This document shows positions 25,756-35,846 of a DNA stretch of 64,000 nucleotides, one piece after another. The position numbers were made by a program, and so were the translations under genes. Source of the stretch: Kineothrix sp. MSJ-39. Its GTDB lineage: Bacteria; Bacillota; Clostridia; Lachnospirales; Lachnospiraceae. The notes below the pieces were generated by a model that did no database searches, was not told the origin of the DNA, and worked only from the letters and a program-made list of their open reading frames with translations. The stretch covers positions 1 to 64,000 of the forward strand of contig NZ_JAHLPN010000011.1 of assembly GCF_018917935.1 (NCBI RefSeq). Reading direction: 5' to 3'. Each line of letters begins with the position of its first letter. Position 1 is the first letter of the stretch.

Positions 25756-27069
25756 ATGTGGGCATATGAAAGCGTGTTTTATCAGATTTATCCGCTGGGC
25801 TTTTGCGGGGCACCGTTTGAAAACGACGGTGTGGAAGTAAACAGAATCCAGAAAGTGATCGACTGGATCCCGCACATCAAAAAGCTGGGAGCAAATGCGA
25901 TCTACTTCTCGCCGGTATTTGAATCTGATACGCATGGCTATAACACAAGAGATTATACAAAGATCGATAAGCGCCTTGGCACAAATGCAGATTTTGCTAA
26001 AGTATGTGCTGCATTACATAAGGAAGGTATCCGTGTGGTGCTGGACGGTGTGTTCAATCATGTGGGTAGAGGATTCTGGGCATTTCAGGATGTTTTGCAG
26101 AATCGTGAGAATTCCCGGTATAAAGACTGGTTTGCCCGGATCGATTTCGGTGGCAATTCCAATTATAATGACGGGCTCTGGTATGAAGGCTGGGAAGGCA
26201 ACTATGATCTGGTCAAGTTAAACCTCAGAAACGAAGAGGTGGTACAGCACATTTTCAGTGCGATCAAGGGCTGGATCGAAGAATTTGATATCGATGGACT
26301 GCGTCTGGATGTGGCATATTGTCTGGACGAAGACTTCGCAAGACGTCTGCGGAGCTTCTGTGACAGTCAGAAGCAGGACTTCTTCTTAGTAGGAGAAATG
26401 CTGCACGGTGATTATAACAGAATGATGAATGACCAGATGTTCCACTCCGTAACGAATTACGAGTGCTACAAAGGCTTGTTCTCCAGCTTCAACAGCATGA
26501 ATATGTTTGAGATCGTTCATTCTCTGCTGCGTCAGTTTGGACCGGAGAATTGGACGTTATATAAAGGGAAACATCTGTTATCATTTGTAGATAACCATGA
26601 TGTTTCGAGAATTGCAAGCAATCTGACAAACGAAAAGCATCTGCCACTCATCTATGCCATGATGTTCGGTATGCCGGGTATCCCATGTGTTTATTACGGA
26701 AGCGAATGGGGCGCAAAGGCAAATAAGAGCGAGGGCGATCCGGCACTTAGGGCAAGCTTTGACGCACCTGTCTATAATGAACTGTCTGCTTTCATCACAA
26801 AGCTGGCAGAAGCAAAGAAGAACAGCGAAGCACTGAACTATGGCAGCTTCCGCAGTGTGGTACTGACAAACAGACAGTGCATCTTTGCAAGAGAAACAGC
26901 AAATGAAAGAGTTTTTGTGGCGATCAATGCGGATGAAAACAGCTATACAGCACATTTTGATGCTGGCTGTGGACAGGCTGTTGATTTAATAACAGGTGAT
27001 ACACATGATTTCGGCGGTGGCAGCGAGCTGGCACCGTACAGTGCGGCATTTTGGAAAACGGAGCGATAA
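25756..27069 (+). CDS. GH13 alpha-amylase family enzyme (cytoplasmic)
   Basis: A 437-residue glycoside hydrolase of the alpha-amylase superfamily without a signal peptide, so it acts inside the cell on imported maltodextrins. Catalytic regions are complete: region I D97-GVFN-H102, region II GLRLDVAYCLD with nucleophile Asp185, region III LVGEMLHGDY with acid Glu214, and region IV FVDNHD with Asp282. The short C-terminal domain is a beta sandwich. Maltogenic amylase, neopullulanase or oligo-glucosidase activity are all possible. Its TAA stop directly abuts the ATG of the next ABC gene, so an export module is coupled to it. The start has AAGAGGAA upstream. Confidence 0.88.
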   Translation: MWAYESVFYQIYPLGFCGAPFENDGVEVNRIQKVIDWIPHIKKLGANAIYFSPVFESDTHGYNTRDYTKIDKRLGTNADFAKVCAALHKEGIRVVLDGVFNHVGRGFWAFQDVLQNRENSRYKDWFARIDFGGNSNYNDGLWYEGWEGNYDLVKLNLRNEEVVQHIFSAIKGWIEEFDIDGLRLDVAYCLDEDFARRLRSFCDSQKQDFFLVGEMLHGDYNRMMNDQMFHSVTNYECYKGLFSSFNSMNMFEIVHSLLRQFGPENWTLYKGKHLLSFVDNHDVSRIASNLTNEKHLPLIYAMMFGMPGIPCVYYGSEWGAKANKSEGDPALRASFDAPVYNELSAFITKLAEAKKNSEALNYGSFRSVVLTNRQCIFARETANERVFVAINADENSYTAHFDAGCGQAVDLITGDTHDFGGGSELAPYSAAFWKTER

Positions 27070-27771
27070 ATGGCAGGTAAAACAGTTATCCGTGTAAAAG
27101 ACCTCTATAAAGTATACCGTGTCGGCGACAGTAAGGTAAAGGCGCTCAACGGCGTGGATTTTACGATACAAAAGGGCGAATTCTGTTCCATCGTGGGTAC
27201 ATCCGGTTCCGGTAAGTCTACTCTGCTGAATATGCTGGCAGGCCTTGAAAAGCCAACAAAGGGACAGATCGTGATCGCGGGAGAACATATTGAAAAGAAA
27301 AGCGAGAATCAGCTTGTTAAATTCAGAAGAGAGCATATCGGCTTTATCTTTCAGTCGTTTAATCTTCTGCCGGCTTTAAGTGCCGTGGAAAATGTGGCAC
27401 TGCCGCTTACTTTTCAGGGAATGGATAAAGCAAAACGATTGGAAAAAGCAGCACAGGTACTGGATTTGGTAGGACTTTCCAAGCATAAGGATCACAAACC
27501 GACACAGATGTCAGGCGGTCAGCAGCAAAGGGTCGGTATTGCCAGGGCACTCGTTGTGAATCCACAGATCATTTTTGCGGATGAGCCGACGGGAAATCTG
27601 GATTCCCATACCTCGGCGGAGGTCATGGAACTGATCAGGAGGATTATCCATGAACAAAACCAGACACTTGTTATGGTAACGCATGATGATCATCTGGCAG
27701 GCTTTGCAGACCGGATCTTCCGGATCTCGGATGGTAAGATCGTCAGTATTGAAGCAGGAAGAGAACAATAA
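27070..27771 (+). CDS. MacB/LolD-type ABC transporter ATPase
   Basis: The 233-residue ATPase of a type VII (MacB-like) ABC system, which uses mechanotransmission across the membrane instead of classical import. It shows Walker A GTSGSGKS, signature [15 protein letters not shown], Walker B IIFADEPTGNLDS and the switch histidine VMVTHDDHL. The ATG follows the GH13 stop codon with no gap. It is followed by an anchored extracellular protein and the MacB-like permease, completing the module. The substrate is unknown; peptide or lipoprotein handling or envelope-stress sensing are family precedents. Confidence 0.9.
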   Translation: MAGKTVIRVKDLYKVYRVGDSKVKALNGVDFTIQKGEFCSIVGTSGSGKSTLLNMLAGLEKPTKGQIVIAGEHIEKKSENQLVKFRREHIGFIFQSFNLLPALSAVENVALPLTFQGMDKAKRLEKAAQVLDLVGLSKHKDHKPTQMSGGQQQRVGIARALVVNPQIIFADEPTGNLDSHTSAEVMELIRRIIHEQNQTLVMVTHDDHLAGFADRIFRISDGKIVSIEAGREQ

Positions 27772-27811
27772 TAGAGTAGACAGCGCATGAAATAAAGGAG
27801 GAGTTCGTTTC

Positions 27812-29608
27812 ATGACTATGAAATTGAAAAAAGCAGGAATTGCACTTCTGACAGCAATGCTTGTTCTGGGAAATGTAACGCCTGTTATGGCAACACAAAC
27901 ATCAGGAACACAGCAGACGACAAAGACAGATACATTGCAGGAAGAAAAAGAAGATGCAGTAAAAGAGATTGGGGACTATGGCAGTATTACAAAGCTGAAG
28001 ACCGATGCAGAGACAGCAAAAAAGATAGATGATCTTGTTGCCAAATATCAGGAGCTGATCGGAACGGCGGATAAGGATAAGAATAAATCGGGACTTTCCA
28101 CTTCTGCCAGCATTGAGGATTGCGTCTCAAGTGCAAAGGCAGCGATCGATGCACTTGTAGCAGGCGATGATAACAGTGGTCAGGATGATACGAATGTGAA
28201 TCCATCCTCCACAAGTGACTTTGTGATGGTGGGAGGTGACTGGGTCACACCGGTTGCAACCTACGGACAGAATGTCAATATTGTGCTTCCGGTTGTCAAT
28301 ATGGGCAGTGTGAACCTTGCAAATATATCTGTAACGCCTGTTATTTCAAATGCGGTAACAGAATGGCCGTTTGAGATCGAAACCAGCGGTTATACGCAGA
28401 CGATCACAGATCTGCCGGGAAAAGGCAACGGACAGAGTGATATGGACAGAAGACGGGAGCTGACCTGGACGCTGAAAACAAGAGAGGATGCGCCGTCAGG
28501 CTATTACAAGCTGCAGTTTACCGCTTTATATTATGTGGGAACGGAAGCGGAAAGTGCGACACTGACTACTTATGTCAAGGTTGTCGGTGCACCGGGCAGT
28601 GGTAATATCGAGTCAGAGGGAAGCGGCAGTTCGACGCCGCGTGTCATTGTAACAGGATTTACGACCGATCCGGCGGAGGTCAATGCGGGAGATACCTTTA
28701 CGCTGACACTGCATTTGAAAAATACATCCAAGAGAACGGCAGTATCCAATATGCTTGTTAATTTTACCGCACCGTCGGAAGGCAGTGATACGGAAAATAC
28801 GTATGCTGCTTTTCTGCCGACATCCGGTTCTAATACAGCTTATATCAGCTCTATCGGCAAAAATGCCACAACAGATCTTTCAATAGAAATGACAGCAAAA
28901 TCCGATCTATCGCAGAAGCCGTATCAGCTTGATGTGACAATGGATTATGAAGATGATTCTTATACGGCATATACGTCTACAGCAGATGTATCGATTCCGA
29001 TCCATCAGGCAGCAAAATTCGAACTCAGTACACCGGAGATCCTGCCGGCTACGATCTCGGTCGGAAACGAAGCTGATATCATGTTCAGCATTTACAATAC
29101 AGGAAAAACGACATTGTATAATGTACAGGTAAAATTTGAAGGTGATTCCATTACCGGTGGTGAAAGTTTTATCGGTAAAATCGAGGCAGGCGGTACCGGA
29201 ACGGTAGACGCACTTGTGACCGGGCAGGCTGCCACAAAAGACGACGGAACGATCAAGGCAGTTATCACTTATGAAGATGAAGCGGGCAATGAATCCAGCT
29301 ATGAACAGGAAATGACTCTGATGGTAACGGAAGATACAGGCTTGTCCGGTATGGATGACTGGGATATGGAGGAAATAGAATACAACGACTCCACGGGAAG
29401 CAGCAAAAAGGCTGTAATTATTACATTGATTGTTGTCATCCTGCTTGTGATAGCAACTGTTATTATAATTCTTCTGAAAAAGCGTAAAGCGAAAAAGATG
29501 CTTGCGGAAGAGCTCGATCTGTTGGAAGAGGATGAAGACGAAACAGATGCTGCAGCTGACGGAGAAAAGGACGAAAACGGAAAGGACGACGCGGATGAAA
29601 TTTCGTGA
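27812..29608 (+). CDS. Membrane-anchored extracellular accessory protein
   Basis: A 598-residue secreted protein with a signal peptide (about 1-30, ending near VMA). A polar, partly helical region follows (about 30-130), then several beta-sandwich repeats of the CARDB/NEW3 or S-layer COG1361 style (for example DPAEVNAGDTFTLTLHLKNT, and ATISVGNEADIMFSIYNTGK). One transmembrane helix lies at about 533-556, then a KKRK stop-transfer and an acidic cytoplasmic tail. Proteins of this build often sit between the ATPase and permease genes of MacB-like modules, as here, and probably extend or gate the permease. AAAGGAGGAG precedes the start. Its last 14 nt overlap the permease gene. Confidence 0.75.
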   Translation: MTMKLKKAGIALLTAMLVLGNVTPVMATQTSGTQQTTKTDTLQEEKEDAVKEIGDYGSITKLKTDAETAKKIDDLVAKYQELIGTADKDKNKSGLSTSASIEDCVSSAKAAIDALVAGDDNSGQDDTNVNPSSTSDFVMVGGDWVTPVATYGQNVNIVLPVVNMGSVNLANISVTPVISNAVTEWPFEIETSGYTQTITDLPGKGNGQSDMDRRRELTWTLKTREDAPSGYYKLQFTALYYVGTEAESATLTTYVKVVGAPGSGNIESEGSGSSTPRVIVTGFTTDPAEVNAGDTFTLTLHLKNTSKRTAVSNMLVNFTAPSEGSDTENTYAAFLPTSGSNTAYISSIGKNATTDLSIEMTAKSDLSQKPYQLDVTMDYEDDSYTAYTSTADVSIPIHQAAKFELSTPEILPATISVGNEADIMFSIYNTGKTTLYNVQVKFEGDSITGGESFIGKIEAGGTGTVDALVTGQAATKDDGTIKAVITYEDEAGNESSYEQEMTLMVTEDTGLSGMDDWDMEEIEYNDSTGSSKKAVIITLIVVILLVIATVIIILLKKRKAKKMLAEELDLLEEDEDETDAAADGEKDENGKDDADEIS

Positions 29609-30992
29609 TATGCTTCGCATGAGCTTAAGCAGTCTGTGGAAACGGAAAGTGCGGACGTTTCTGACCGTGCTTGGTGTTGTGATCGGTACCGCATCTATTG
29701 TGGTCATGATCTCACTCGGACTGGGGCTTTCCAGAGCATCTATGGCTGAAATTGAAAAATATGGTGGAATAACAACTGTTACCGTAACTGAACAGGATTC
29801 TTATACGGTGGATTCCTCTATTACCGGAGCTGCTTCCCAGTCGCAGACAGTGGAGCATCTGGATGATGATCTTGTGGATAATATTTTGCAGCTGGATCAT
29901 GTGAAGGATGCCTATCCGGTGCTGGATACGGATGCGCTTGCTATTTCCGGCGGTTTTCAGGCAAATATTCAGATCAGAGGTGTGGCGGCGGATAAAATGC
30001 AGAATCTGCAGCTGAATCTGGGAAGAGGAAGCCTCCCACAGCCGGGAGAGGGGCAGCTTTCCGTTGTATACGGCAATATGGTACTGGGCGATTTCTATAA
30101 TGACAAGACCGGAGAAGGCTACTGGTATAACGGCACACTGCCGGATATCGACCTGATGACAGATACGATTTTATATGTTTTTGATGTGGACCGCTACTAT
30201 AATGCGATCTGGGGCGGTACGGATGACAAAGGACAGGCAGTTACCATGCCAAAGAAATATGTAGTGGATACCGCGGGCGTCGTGGCCGGCGGCATGGAGG
30301 ATTACAACAGTAACAGTAGTTATGTATTCTGTGATCTGGAACAGCTTAAAACACTTCTGCGAAAGGAATTCAGGGGTTCTGTGATCCCCGGTCAGCCTAC
30401 AACGGCAAATGGAAAAGCCTATAAAGATATTTACTATACAAGCATTATCGTGAATGTCGATAATATGGATTATGTCCAACAGGTCCAAAATGAGATCAAT
30501 GACATGGGCTATCAGGCGACTTCAAATGCAGAGTGGGTTGCCTCCATGCAGGGACAGTATAAATATATCCAACTGGCACTTGGTGGGATCGGTGCAGTCT
30601 CTCTGTTTGTTGCGGCGATCGGCATTGCCAATACGATGATGATGTCGATTTATGAACGGACAAAGGAGATCGGTATTATGAAGGTGCTCGGTTGTGATAT
30701 GCGTAATATCCAGAGCATGTTCCTGATGGAAGCGGGCTATATCGGTCTGATCGGCGGTGCAATCGGTCTGGAGCTCAGCTATGGCTTGTCGGCGGTGATC
30801 AACTCTGTGGTCAAGACGGTTGATCTCGGTGTGGATGAAGCGGTCAGTGCCAGCGTGGGGCTTTCCTATATCCCATTGTGGCTGGCTGCGCTTTCGATCG
30901 TGTTTGCGGTACTGGTCGGTATGGTCGCAGGCTTTTTCCCATCCCTGCGGGCGATGAAATTAAGTCCGCTGGCTGCGATCCGTACAGAATAG
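29595..30992 (+). CDS. MacB/FtsX-type ABC permease
   Basis: A 465-residue permease with the MacB/FtsX layout. One N-terminal helix (TFLTVLGVVIGTASIVVMIS, about 20-40) is followed by a large extracellular MacB_PCD domain (about 45-335) and three C-terminal helices (starting AVSLFVAAIGIANTMMMSIYERTKEIGIMK). That GANTMxxSVxERTxEIGxxKALG-like stretch is the coupling motif. The start at 29595 overlaps the accessory-protein gene by 14 nt, giving translational coupling. A terminator follows at 31020. Confidence 0.88.
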   Translation: MKFRDMLRMSLSSLWKRKVRTFLTVLGVVIGTASIVVMISLGLGLSRASMAEIEKYGGITTVTVTEQDSYTVDSSITGAASQSQTVEHLDDDLVDNILQLDHVKDAYPVLDTDALAISGGFQANIQIRGVAADKMQNLQLNLGRGSLPQPGEGQLSVVYGNMVLGDFYNDKTGEGYWYNGTLPDIDLMTDTILYVFDVDRYYNAIWGGTDDKGQAVTMPKKYVVDTAGVVAGGMEDYNSNSSYVFCDLEQLKTLLRKEFRGSVIPGQPTTANGKAYKDIYYTSIIVNVDNMDYVQQVQNEINDMGYQATSNAEWVASMQGQYKYIQLALGGIGAVSLFVAAIGIANTMMMSIYERTKEIGIMKVLGCDMRNIQSMFLMEAGYIGLIGGAIGLELSYGLSAVINSVVKTVDLGVDEAVSASVGLSYIPLWLAALSIVFAVLVGMVAGFFPSLRAMKLSPLAAIRTE

Positions 30993-31019
30993 AAATGGTG
31001 ATAACATACTTATAGAGAG

Positions 31020-31048
31020 AAAAGACCATCCGAAAAATGGTCTTTTTT
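31020..31048 (+). terminator. Terminator of the GH13/ABC operon
   Basis: A 10-bp stem (31020-31029 with 31037-31046) is embedded in an A-tract and T-tract, ending in T residues. It separates the MacB-like module from the two-component operon. Confidence 0.85.
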
Positions 31049-31203
31049 CATATCATACAGTATTGTCTGGTATTATTTTTAACAGTGCATCTATAAAAAA
31101 TGATACCTGCCCGGCGGGAAAACGGGTACAATAAATGTAAGAAGATAGATAAACTGCCACAGTCTGCCCTTTTGTGGGCGATGAACAGAAAGGAAGGCAG
31201 GGC

Positions 31204-32793
31204 ATGGAATTATTAAAACTGGTGATCGTGGATGATGAGGCAATTCTACTGCAGGGACTTTTGCAGACTTATGACTGGGAGCAGATGGGCTTTCGTGTTG
31301 TCGGAAGTGCCATGAGCGGCGAGCAGGCGATCGGGGTAATTGAACAAGAGCGGCCCGATGTTGTGCTGACGGATATCAGGATGCGGCAGATCAGTGGTCT
31401 GATGGTCATGGAGGAAATGTCAAAAAGAGGTATTGACTGCCTGTTTATTGTGCTCAGTGCTTACAGGGATTTTGAATATGCACAGAAAGCCTGCGATATG
31501 GGTGCGTACGCTTATCTTTTAAAGCCGATCGAGGATGATAAGCTGACGGAAACGATGACGGGTGCTTATGAGCAGTGCATGAAAAAGATCCGGGAAACAA
31601 AGAAGCTGCATAAGATGGAAGATATCCTGCGCAGGGATGAAAATAATTTCCTGCAGGTTATGGTGCAAAAATATATCCGCGGAGAACTTCTGCCGGAGCA
31701 GATGCTGGAAATTTTTGAGACGCTCGAGGAGATGCCACAGCCCAATGAAAAATATATTGCTGTATTTGCGGATATCGATCTTGTTTATCAGATCACCGCA
31801 CCGGCAGATTTTGAAAAAAGCAGACAGCTTCTGGCACAGTATCTGGAAACAGAGCTGCTGCCACTGTATCCATGCTTCCACTTTGTCGGAAGATCGGGTG
31901 TTTTGATCTATATCCTGCATACAGAGGACAACAGCGCGGTGCAGGCGGCAAGACAGGTACTTGATCAGGCGGGAAAAGCGATCGACAGACCGGTTGCGGC
32001 TGCGGTTTCCAGACCGTACAAGGGAATTGAAGGGCTGCAGAAATGCTGTCAGGAAGCGGATCAGATCCTGTTGCAGGCGGGAGAAAACGGAGAAGGCATT
32101 TTTGCCATGCAGAAGCCGGAAGAGGATTTCAAACAGAGAGAGATGATGGAATCGATCACGGCGATCCTTGGTGCAGTCCGCAAAAATGCGGATGCGGATC
32201 TGAAAAATGCGTTTGTTTCCTTTATTTACCAACTGCCGCCGGAAGAGGAAAAACAGTGCAGCTACATTCATTACCTGATGATCCATGCGGATGATATGCT
32301 GATGGAAACCTATGGCATGACAGACCGCCTGCGAGATAAAATCAGCAGATATTACCAGAATCTGCAGAATTTAAGCCCTGCCAGAGCAGTGGATGTGTGC
32401 TATAAGATCCTGCTGGAAGCGATCCATGACAGACAGGAGATCGCAGCGGGAGAGGACGGCGGCTCCACGGAGAAATATATGGCGGAAGCACTCAGCTATA
32501 TTGCGGAAAATCTGCGTGATGAAGATCTGTCGATCGTATCGGTGGCTTCGCATGTCTATCTGAATCCGGTGTATTTCGGCAGAGTGTTCAAAAATGCTAT
32601 GCAGATGACCTTCAAAAAGTATCTGCTGCAGCAGTGCATGGAGAAGGCGAAGAAGATGCTGCAGGAAGGGGATGTCAGCATCAGCACGATCTGTGAAACG
32701 GTCGGGATCAGCAATCCTTCTTATTTTACGCACTTGTTCAAGCAGTATGCCGGTATGCTGCCAAGCGATTACAAAAAGGAATTTGAGGCATGA
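31204..32793 (+). CDS. YesN-type response regulator with AraC DNA-binding domain
   Basis: A 529-residue response regulator. The receiver domain (1-125) has acidic-pocket residues DDE at 10-12, phosphoacceptor Asp57 (VLTDIRM) and Lys near 108 (LLKPIED). A middle helical region of unclear fold follows, and the C-terminal AraC-type double helix-turn-helix (about 430-529) includes YLNPVYFGRVFKNAM and ISNPSYFTHLFKQYAGMLPSDYKK. The start at 31204 has AAGGAAGGCAGGGC. It overlaps the histidine kinase gene by 4 nt. It probably activates the carbohydrate operon from 35999. Confidence 0.92.
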   Translation: MELLKLVIVDDEAILLQGLLQTYDWEQMGFRVVGSAMSGEQAIGVIEQERPDVVLTDIRMRQISGLMVMEEMSKRGIDCLFIVLSAYRDFEYAQKACDMGAYAYLLKPIEDDKLTETMTGAYEQCMKKIRETKKLHKMEDILRRDENNFLQVMVQKYIRGELLPEQMLEIFETLEEMPQPNEKYIAVFADIDLVYQITAPADFEKSRQLLAQYLETELLPLYPCFHFVGRSGVLIYILHTEDNSAVQAARQVLDQAGKAIDRPVAAAVSRPYKGIEGLQKCCQEADQILLQAGENGEGIFAMQKPEEDFKQREMMESITAILGAVRKNADADLKNAFVSFIYQLPPEEEKQCSYIHYLMIHADDMLMETYGMTDRLRDKISRYYQNLQNLSPARAVDVCYKILLEAIHDRQEIAAGEDGGSTEKYMAEALSYIAENLRDEDLSIVSVASHVYLNPVYFGRVFKNAMQMTFKKYLLQQCMEKAKKMLQEGDVSISTICETVGISNPSYFTHLFKQYAGMLPSDYKKEFEA

Positions 32794-34547
32794 AAAAACA
32801 AAAGACGAGATCGGGTATCCAGAGAAAATACATCAAATATACGGTAGCACTGTTGCTGCTCGCCCTGCTTTTGTCCTGTGGCGGCGTCAGTTGGGTCGTA
32901 CAGAAAAACCAGGAAACCGTCATGATGGACACCTACAATACGATGTGTGAAAATCTGGGGGCTTCTTTAGATCTTTTATATGAAAAAACAGATGAGGTAA
33001 CGGCAGACTGTATCACGTATGACAGTGTGCAGAAAAGCCTGCGTTCCTCTGCCATGAGCGGGACACAGAGAAGTGCACTGAGTAAATATTTTGCCTATAT
33101 CAATCTGGATGATGTGGCGGAATACTGTTATGTGGACAATAAAAAGAACGTGTATACAAAATCATACTCCAAGCTGACCTTTCATGCATTCCGGGAAAGC
33201 GGGATGGAGCAGTTTCTGAAAGGCTCCTATGCCACAACAAAGTGGTTCTGGACAGAGGATACGCTGTTCGGCACAGGGCAGGAAGCTCTTTTTGTGGGCC
33301 GATATGTGCATAACATGGATTATGTGCATGAGCCGGGCATGCTCTTTCTGAAGATGGACCCGGCATTTCTGCAGGAGATCGCCGGAAGTGAGAAAAATCT
33401 GGATCCGGGCGTTCTGATGCAGATCACGGATGCGGACGGAGCGGTGTGTTTTCAGAGCGGAACAAAAACAGAATCAAAAAATACACTTTCGTATGTGCAG
33501 GAACGGATCAGTGCTGCGAAAGGAACCGGTATGATCATCAGCCGGGAGAAGACAGGAAACGGAATGCTGTGTGCTTACCGCCAGAAGGACAGTGGTATGA
33601 CGATCTCGATCTTTGTACCGGATTTTGTACTGTATGCAGGCATGGGAAAGATTCTAACGGTACTGGTTATGATCTTCCTGCTTGTTATGCTGTTTGCTGT
33701 TATATTAAGCGTTTATTTTTCGAAGCGCCTTTCCCTGCCTATTCAGAAGATCAGTAAAAAGATGGCAGGTTTTCACGGAAATGACTATACACGGATGGAG
33801 GAACTGCATACCAGAACAGAGCTGGATCAGATCGGACATTCTTATAATGAAATGCTGGGTAATATCGAGCAGCTTGTGACAGAGGTGAAGTCGCAGGAAA
33901 AAGAACTGCGGACGGTCGAGGTCAATATGCTCTTAAATCAGATGAACCCGCACTTTTTGTATAATACACTGGATACGATCTATATGCTGGCGCGCATCAA
34001 TAAGGAAGAGACGACGATGCGTATGATCCAGGCACTTTCCAAATACCTGCGGCTTTCTTTAAGTAAGGGAGAGGAGATCGTAACGGTTGCGGACGAGCTG
34101 GAAAATGTCAAAAGCTATATGGAGATCCAGCAGATCCGAAATGCGGATCTGTTCCGGTATGAGATACATTGCGATGAAGAGACGCAGCAGGAGAGAATGC
34201 TGAAGCTGATCCTGCAGCCGCTGGTGGAAAATGCGATCAAGTATGGCTTTGACAGCCAGGAGCATTACCGGATCGAGATTACAATCCGGCGGGAAAAAGA
34301 AGAACTGGTGCTGTCCGTTTACAACAGTGGAACGCCGATCACACCGGATGCCTGCGAAAAGATCAACGGATTGATGCAACTGCCGATCGCAGATATGAAG
34401 AACAGCTTCCAGAGCCGGAAAAACGGCTATGGTATCGTCAATGTGCTGACAAGGCTCAGACTGACTTATGAAGATCAGCTTTCCTTCTATGTGATCAGCA
34501 AAGAAGACGGAACGACCTTTGTGATCAGGATCCCAAGACAGGTATAA
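32790..34547 (+). CDS. YesM-type sensor histidine kinase
   Basis: A 585-residue membrane kinase with two transmembrane helices (about 18-38 and 285-310) enclosing a large extracellular sensor domain. A HAMP domain, a His_kinase box with His388 (NQMNPHFLYNTLD) and a HATPase_c domain follow; the latter has the N-box LQPLVENAIKYGF and glycine-rich YGIVNVLTRL. This LytS/YesM class phosphorylates AraC-type regulators like its neighbour. The next gene, a sugar-binding lipoprotein, may present ligand to the sensor domain. Confidence 0.92.
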   Translation: MKKQKTRSGIQRKYIKYTVALLLLALLLSCGGVSWVVQKNQETVMMDTYNTMCENLGASLDLLYEKTDEVTADCITYDSVQKSLRSSAMSGTQRSALSKYFAYINLDDVAEYCYVDNKKNVYTKSYSKLTFHAFRESGMEQFLKGSYATTKWFWTEDTLFGTGQEALFVGRYVHNMDYVHEPGMLFLKMDPAFLQEIAGSEKNLDPGVLMQITDADGAVCFQSGTKTESKNTLSYVQERISAAKGTGMIISREKTGNGMLCAYRQKDSGMTISIFVPDFVLYAGMGKILTVLVMIFLLVMLFAVILSVYFSKRLSLPIQKISKKMAGFHGNDYTRMEELHTRTELDQIGHSYNEMLGNIEQLVTEVKSQEKELRTVEVNMLLNQMNPHFLYNTLDTIYMLARINKEETTMRMIQALSKYLRLSLSKGEEIVTVADELENVKSYMEIQQIRNADLFRYEIHCDEETQQERMLKLILQPLVENAIKYGFDSQEHYRIEITIRREKEELVLSVYNSGTPITPDACEKINGLMQLPIADMKNSFQSRKNGYGIVNVLTRLRLTYEDQLSFYVISKEDGTTFVIRIPRQV

Positions 34548-34559
34548 AGGAGACAGGAC

Positions 34560-35846
34560 ATGAAAAAAAGACAAAGTCAGATTGCTTATATGTTGTTGTG
34601 TATACTGCTGCCTGTACTACTGCTGACCGGCTGTGGGCAGAAACAGCCAGAGGAAATGGCGCAGGCGGATGAGACAGTCGAGATTCCCATGATCCTGACG
34701 GTCAGTCCTTCCAGCGGAAAGAAAAGCGAGCAGGATGTGGTAGACGCGTTTAACACGGCATATCAGGGAAAATACCATATTGCGGTGGAATGGATCATGG
34801 AAACGGAAGAAGAATACAGACAGAATCTGAAGCGGCTCAATGTGACGGATAAACTGCCGGCAGTGATCACAGACCTGCGTATGCTGCCTTCTTATTACCG
34901 ACTGATGATCGAGGACCACCGGATCGTGGATCTGGCACCTTATATTGAGGCGGATCCGGAATGGAAGCAGATGATCGAACCGGTCGTGCTTGACGGCTGC
35001 AGTGAGCCGGACGGCAGTGTTTATTTAAGTCCGATCAGTACCGCGGCGTTTTCCTGCTCCGGTATTTTCTGGAACGAAGAACTGTTTGCACAGGCGGGGA
35101 TCGAGGAATTCCCACAGACATGGGAGGAGTTCTGGAGCTGCTGTGAAAAGCTGCAGGCAAAAGCAATCACACCGCTCGGTCTGCACACGGAAGGAACCGG
35201 CTGGTCGGCGATGCTTTTGGCAACTGCGGAAATGGCAGACAGTGAGGAAGGCGCAGCCTTTATGAATGAGCTGTATCCGAGCAGCTATCAGAATGACTGC
35301 ATCTATCATATGGCAGATACACTGCAGAGGCTTTATAAATATACGACAAAGGATGCCATGAATGCGGATTTTGACGTGGCATATAACAATTTTGTGGCGG
35401 GAAAGGTGGCTATGGTCGCAAACGGCTACTGGATGATCGACCAGCTCCCGGAGGAATTCAGGGAGAAAGTCAGATTTTCCCCGTTCCCGGGCAATAAACT
35501 CGTCTCTTCCCCGGAAACTTTTGGCTGGGCGGTTGTGGACAGCTACAGCGAGGAAGTGAAGCAGGGTGCGATCGAGTTTTTGAAATTCCGTACGGCAGAA
35601 AACCAGAAATTGAAGGAAGAACTGTTCGCACGGGATACGGATGCATCCAGACTGCTGCAGGACTATATCCGGGCATATCGCGGGCAGCCACAGATCGTAC
35701 CGAATTATCAGGTAAAATGGAATTCCGTGCTGCAGGAGCGCACGCTGGGAGAAGCGCTTCCCGCACTGGCACAGAAAAAGATCACACAGGCGGATTTTGT
35801 CAGAATGCTTGGAGAAAGCGTGACGGAATCGAAGAAAGAGGAATAG
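34560..35846 (+). CDS. Sensor-linked extracellular sugar-binding lipoprotein
   Basis: A 428-residue family-1 solute-binding lipoprotein (lipobox LLLTGC, Cys25). VVDAFNTAYQGKYHIAVEWIM and the WEEFWSCCEKLQAKAITPLGL segment are typical of sugar-binding proteins of the MalE/UgpB class. It is only 12 nt after the kinase, with AAGGAG ahead, and belongs to the sensor operon rather than to a permease pair. It may therefore act as a ligand-presenting third component, although service to the downstream importer is also possible. Confidence 0.82.
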   Translation: MKKRQSQIAYMLLCILLPVLLLTGCGQKQPEEMAQADETVEIPMILTVSPSSGKKSEQDVVDAFNTAYQGKYHIAVEWIMETEEEYRQNLKRLNVTDKLPAVITDLRMLPSYYRLMIEDHRIVDLAPYIEADPEWKQMIEPVVLDGCSEPDGSVYLSPISTAAFSCSGIFWNEELFAQAGIEEFPQTWEEFWSCCEKLQAKAITPLGLHTEGTGWSAMLLATAEMADSEEGAAFMNELYPSSYQNDCIYHMADTLQRLYKYTTKDAMNADFDVAYNNFVAGKVAMVANGYWMIDQLPEEFREKVRFSPFPGNKLVSSPETFGWAVVDSYSEEVKQGAIEFLKFRTAENQKLKEELFARDTDASRLLQDYIRAYRGQPQIVPNYQVKWNSVLQERTLGEALPALAQKKITQADFVRMLGESVTESKKEE

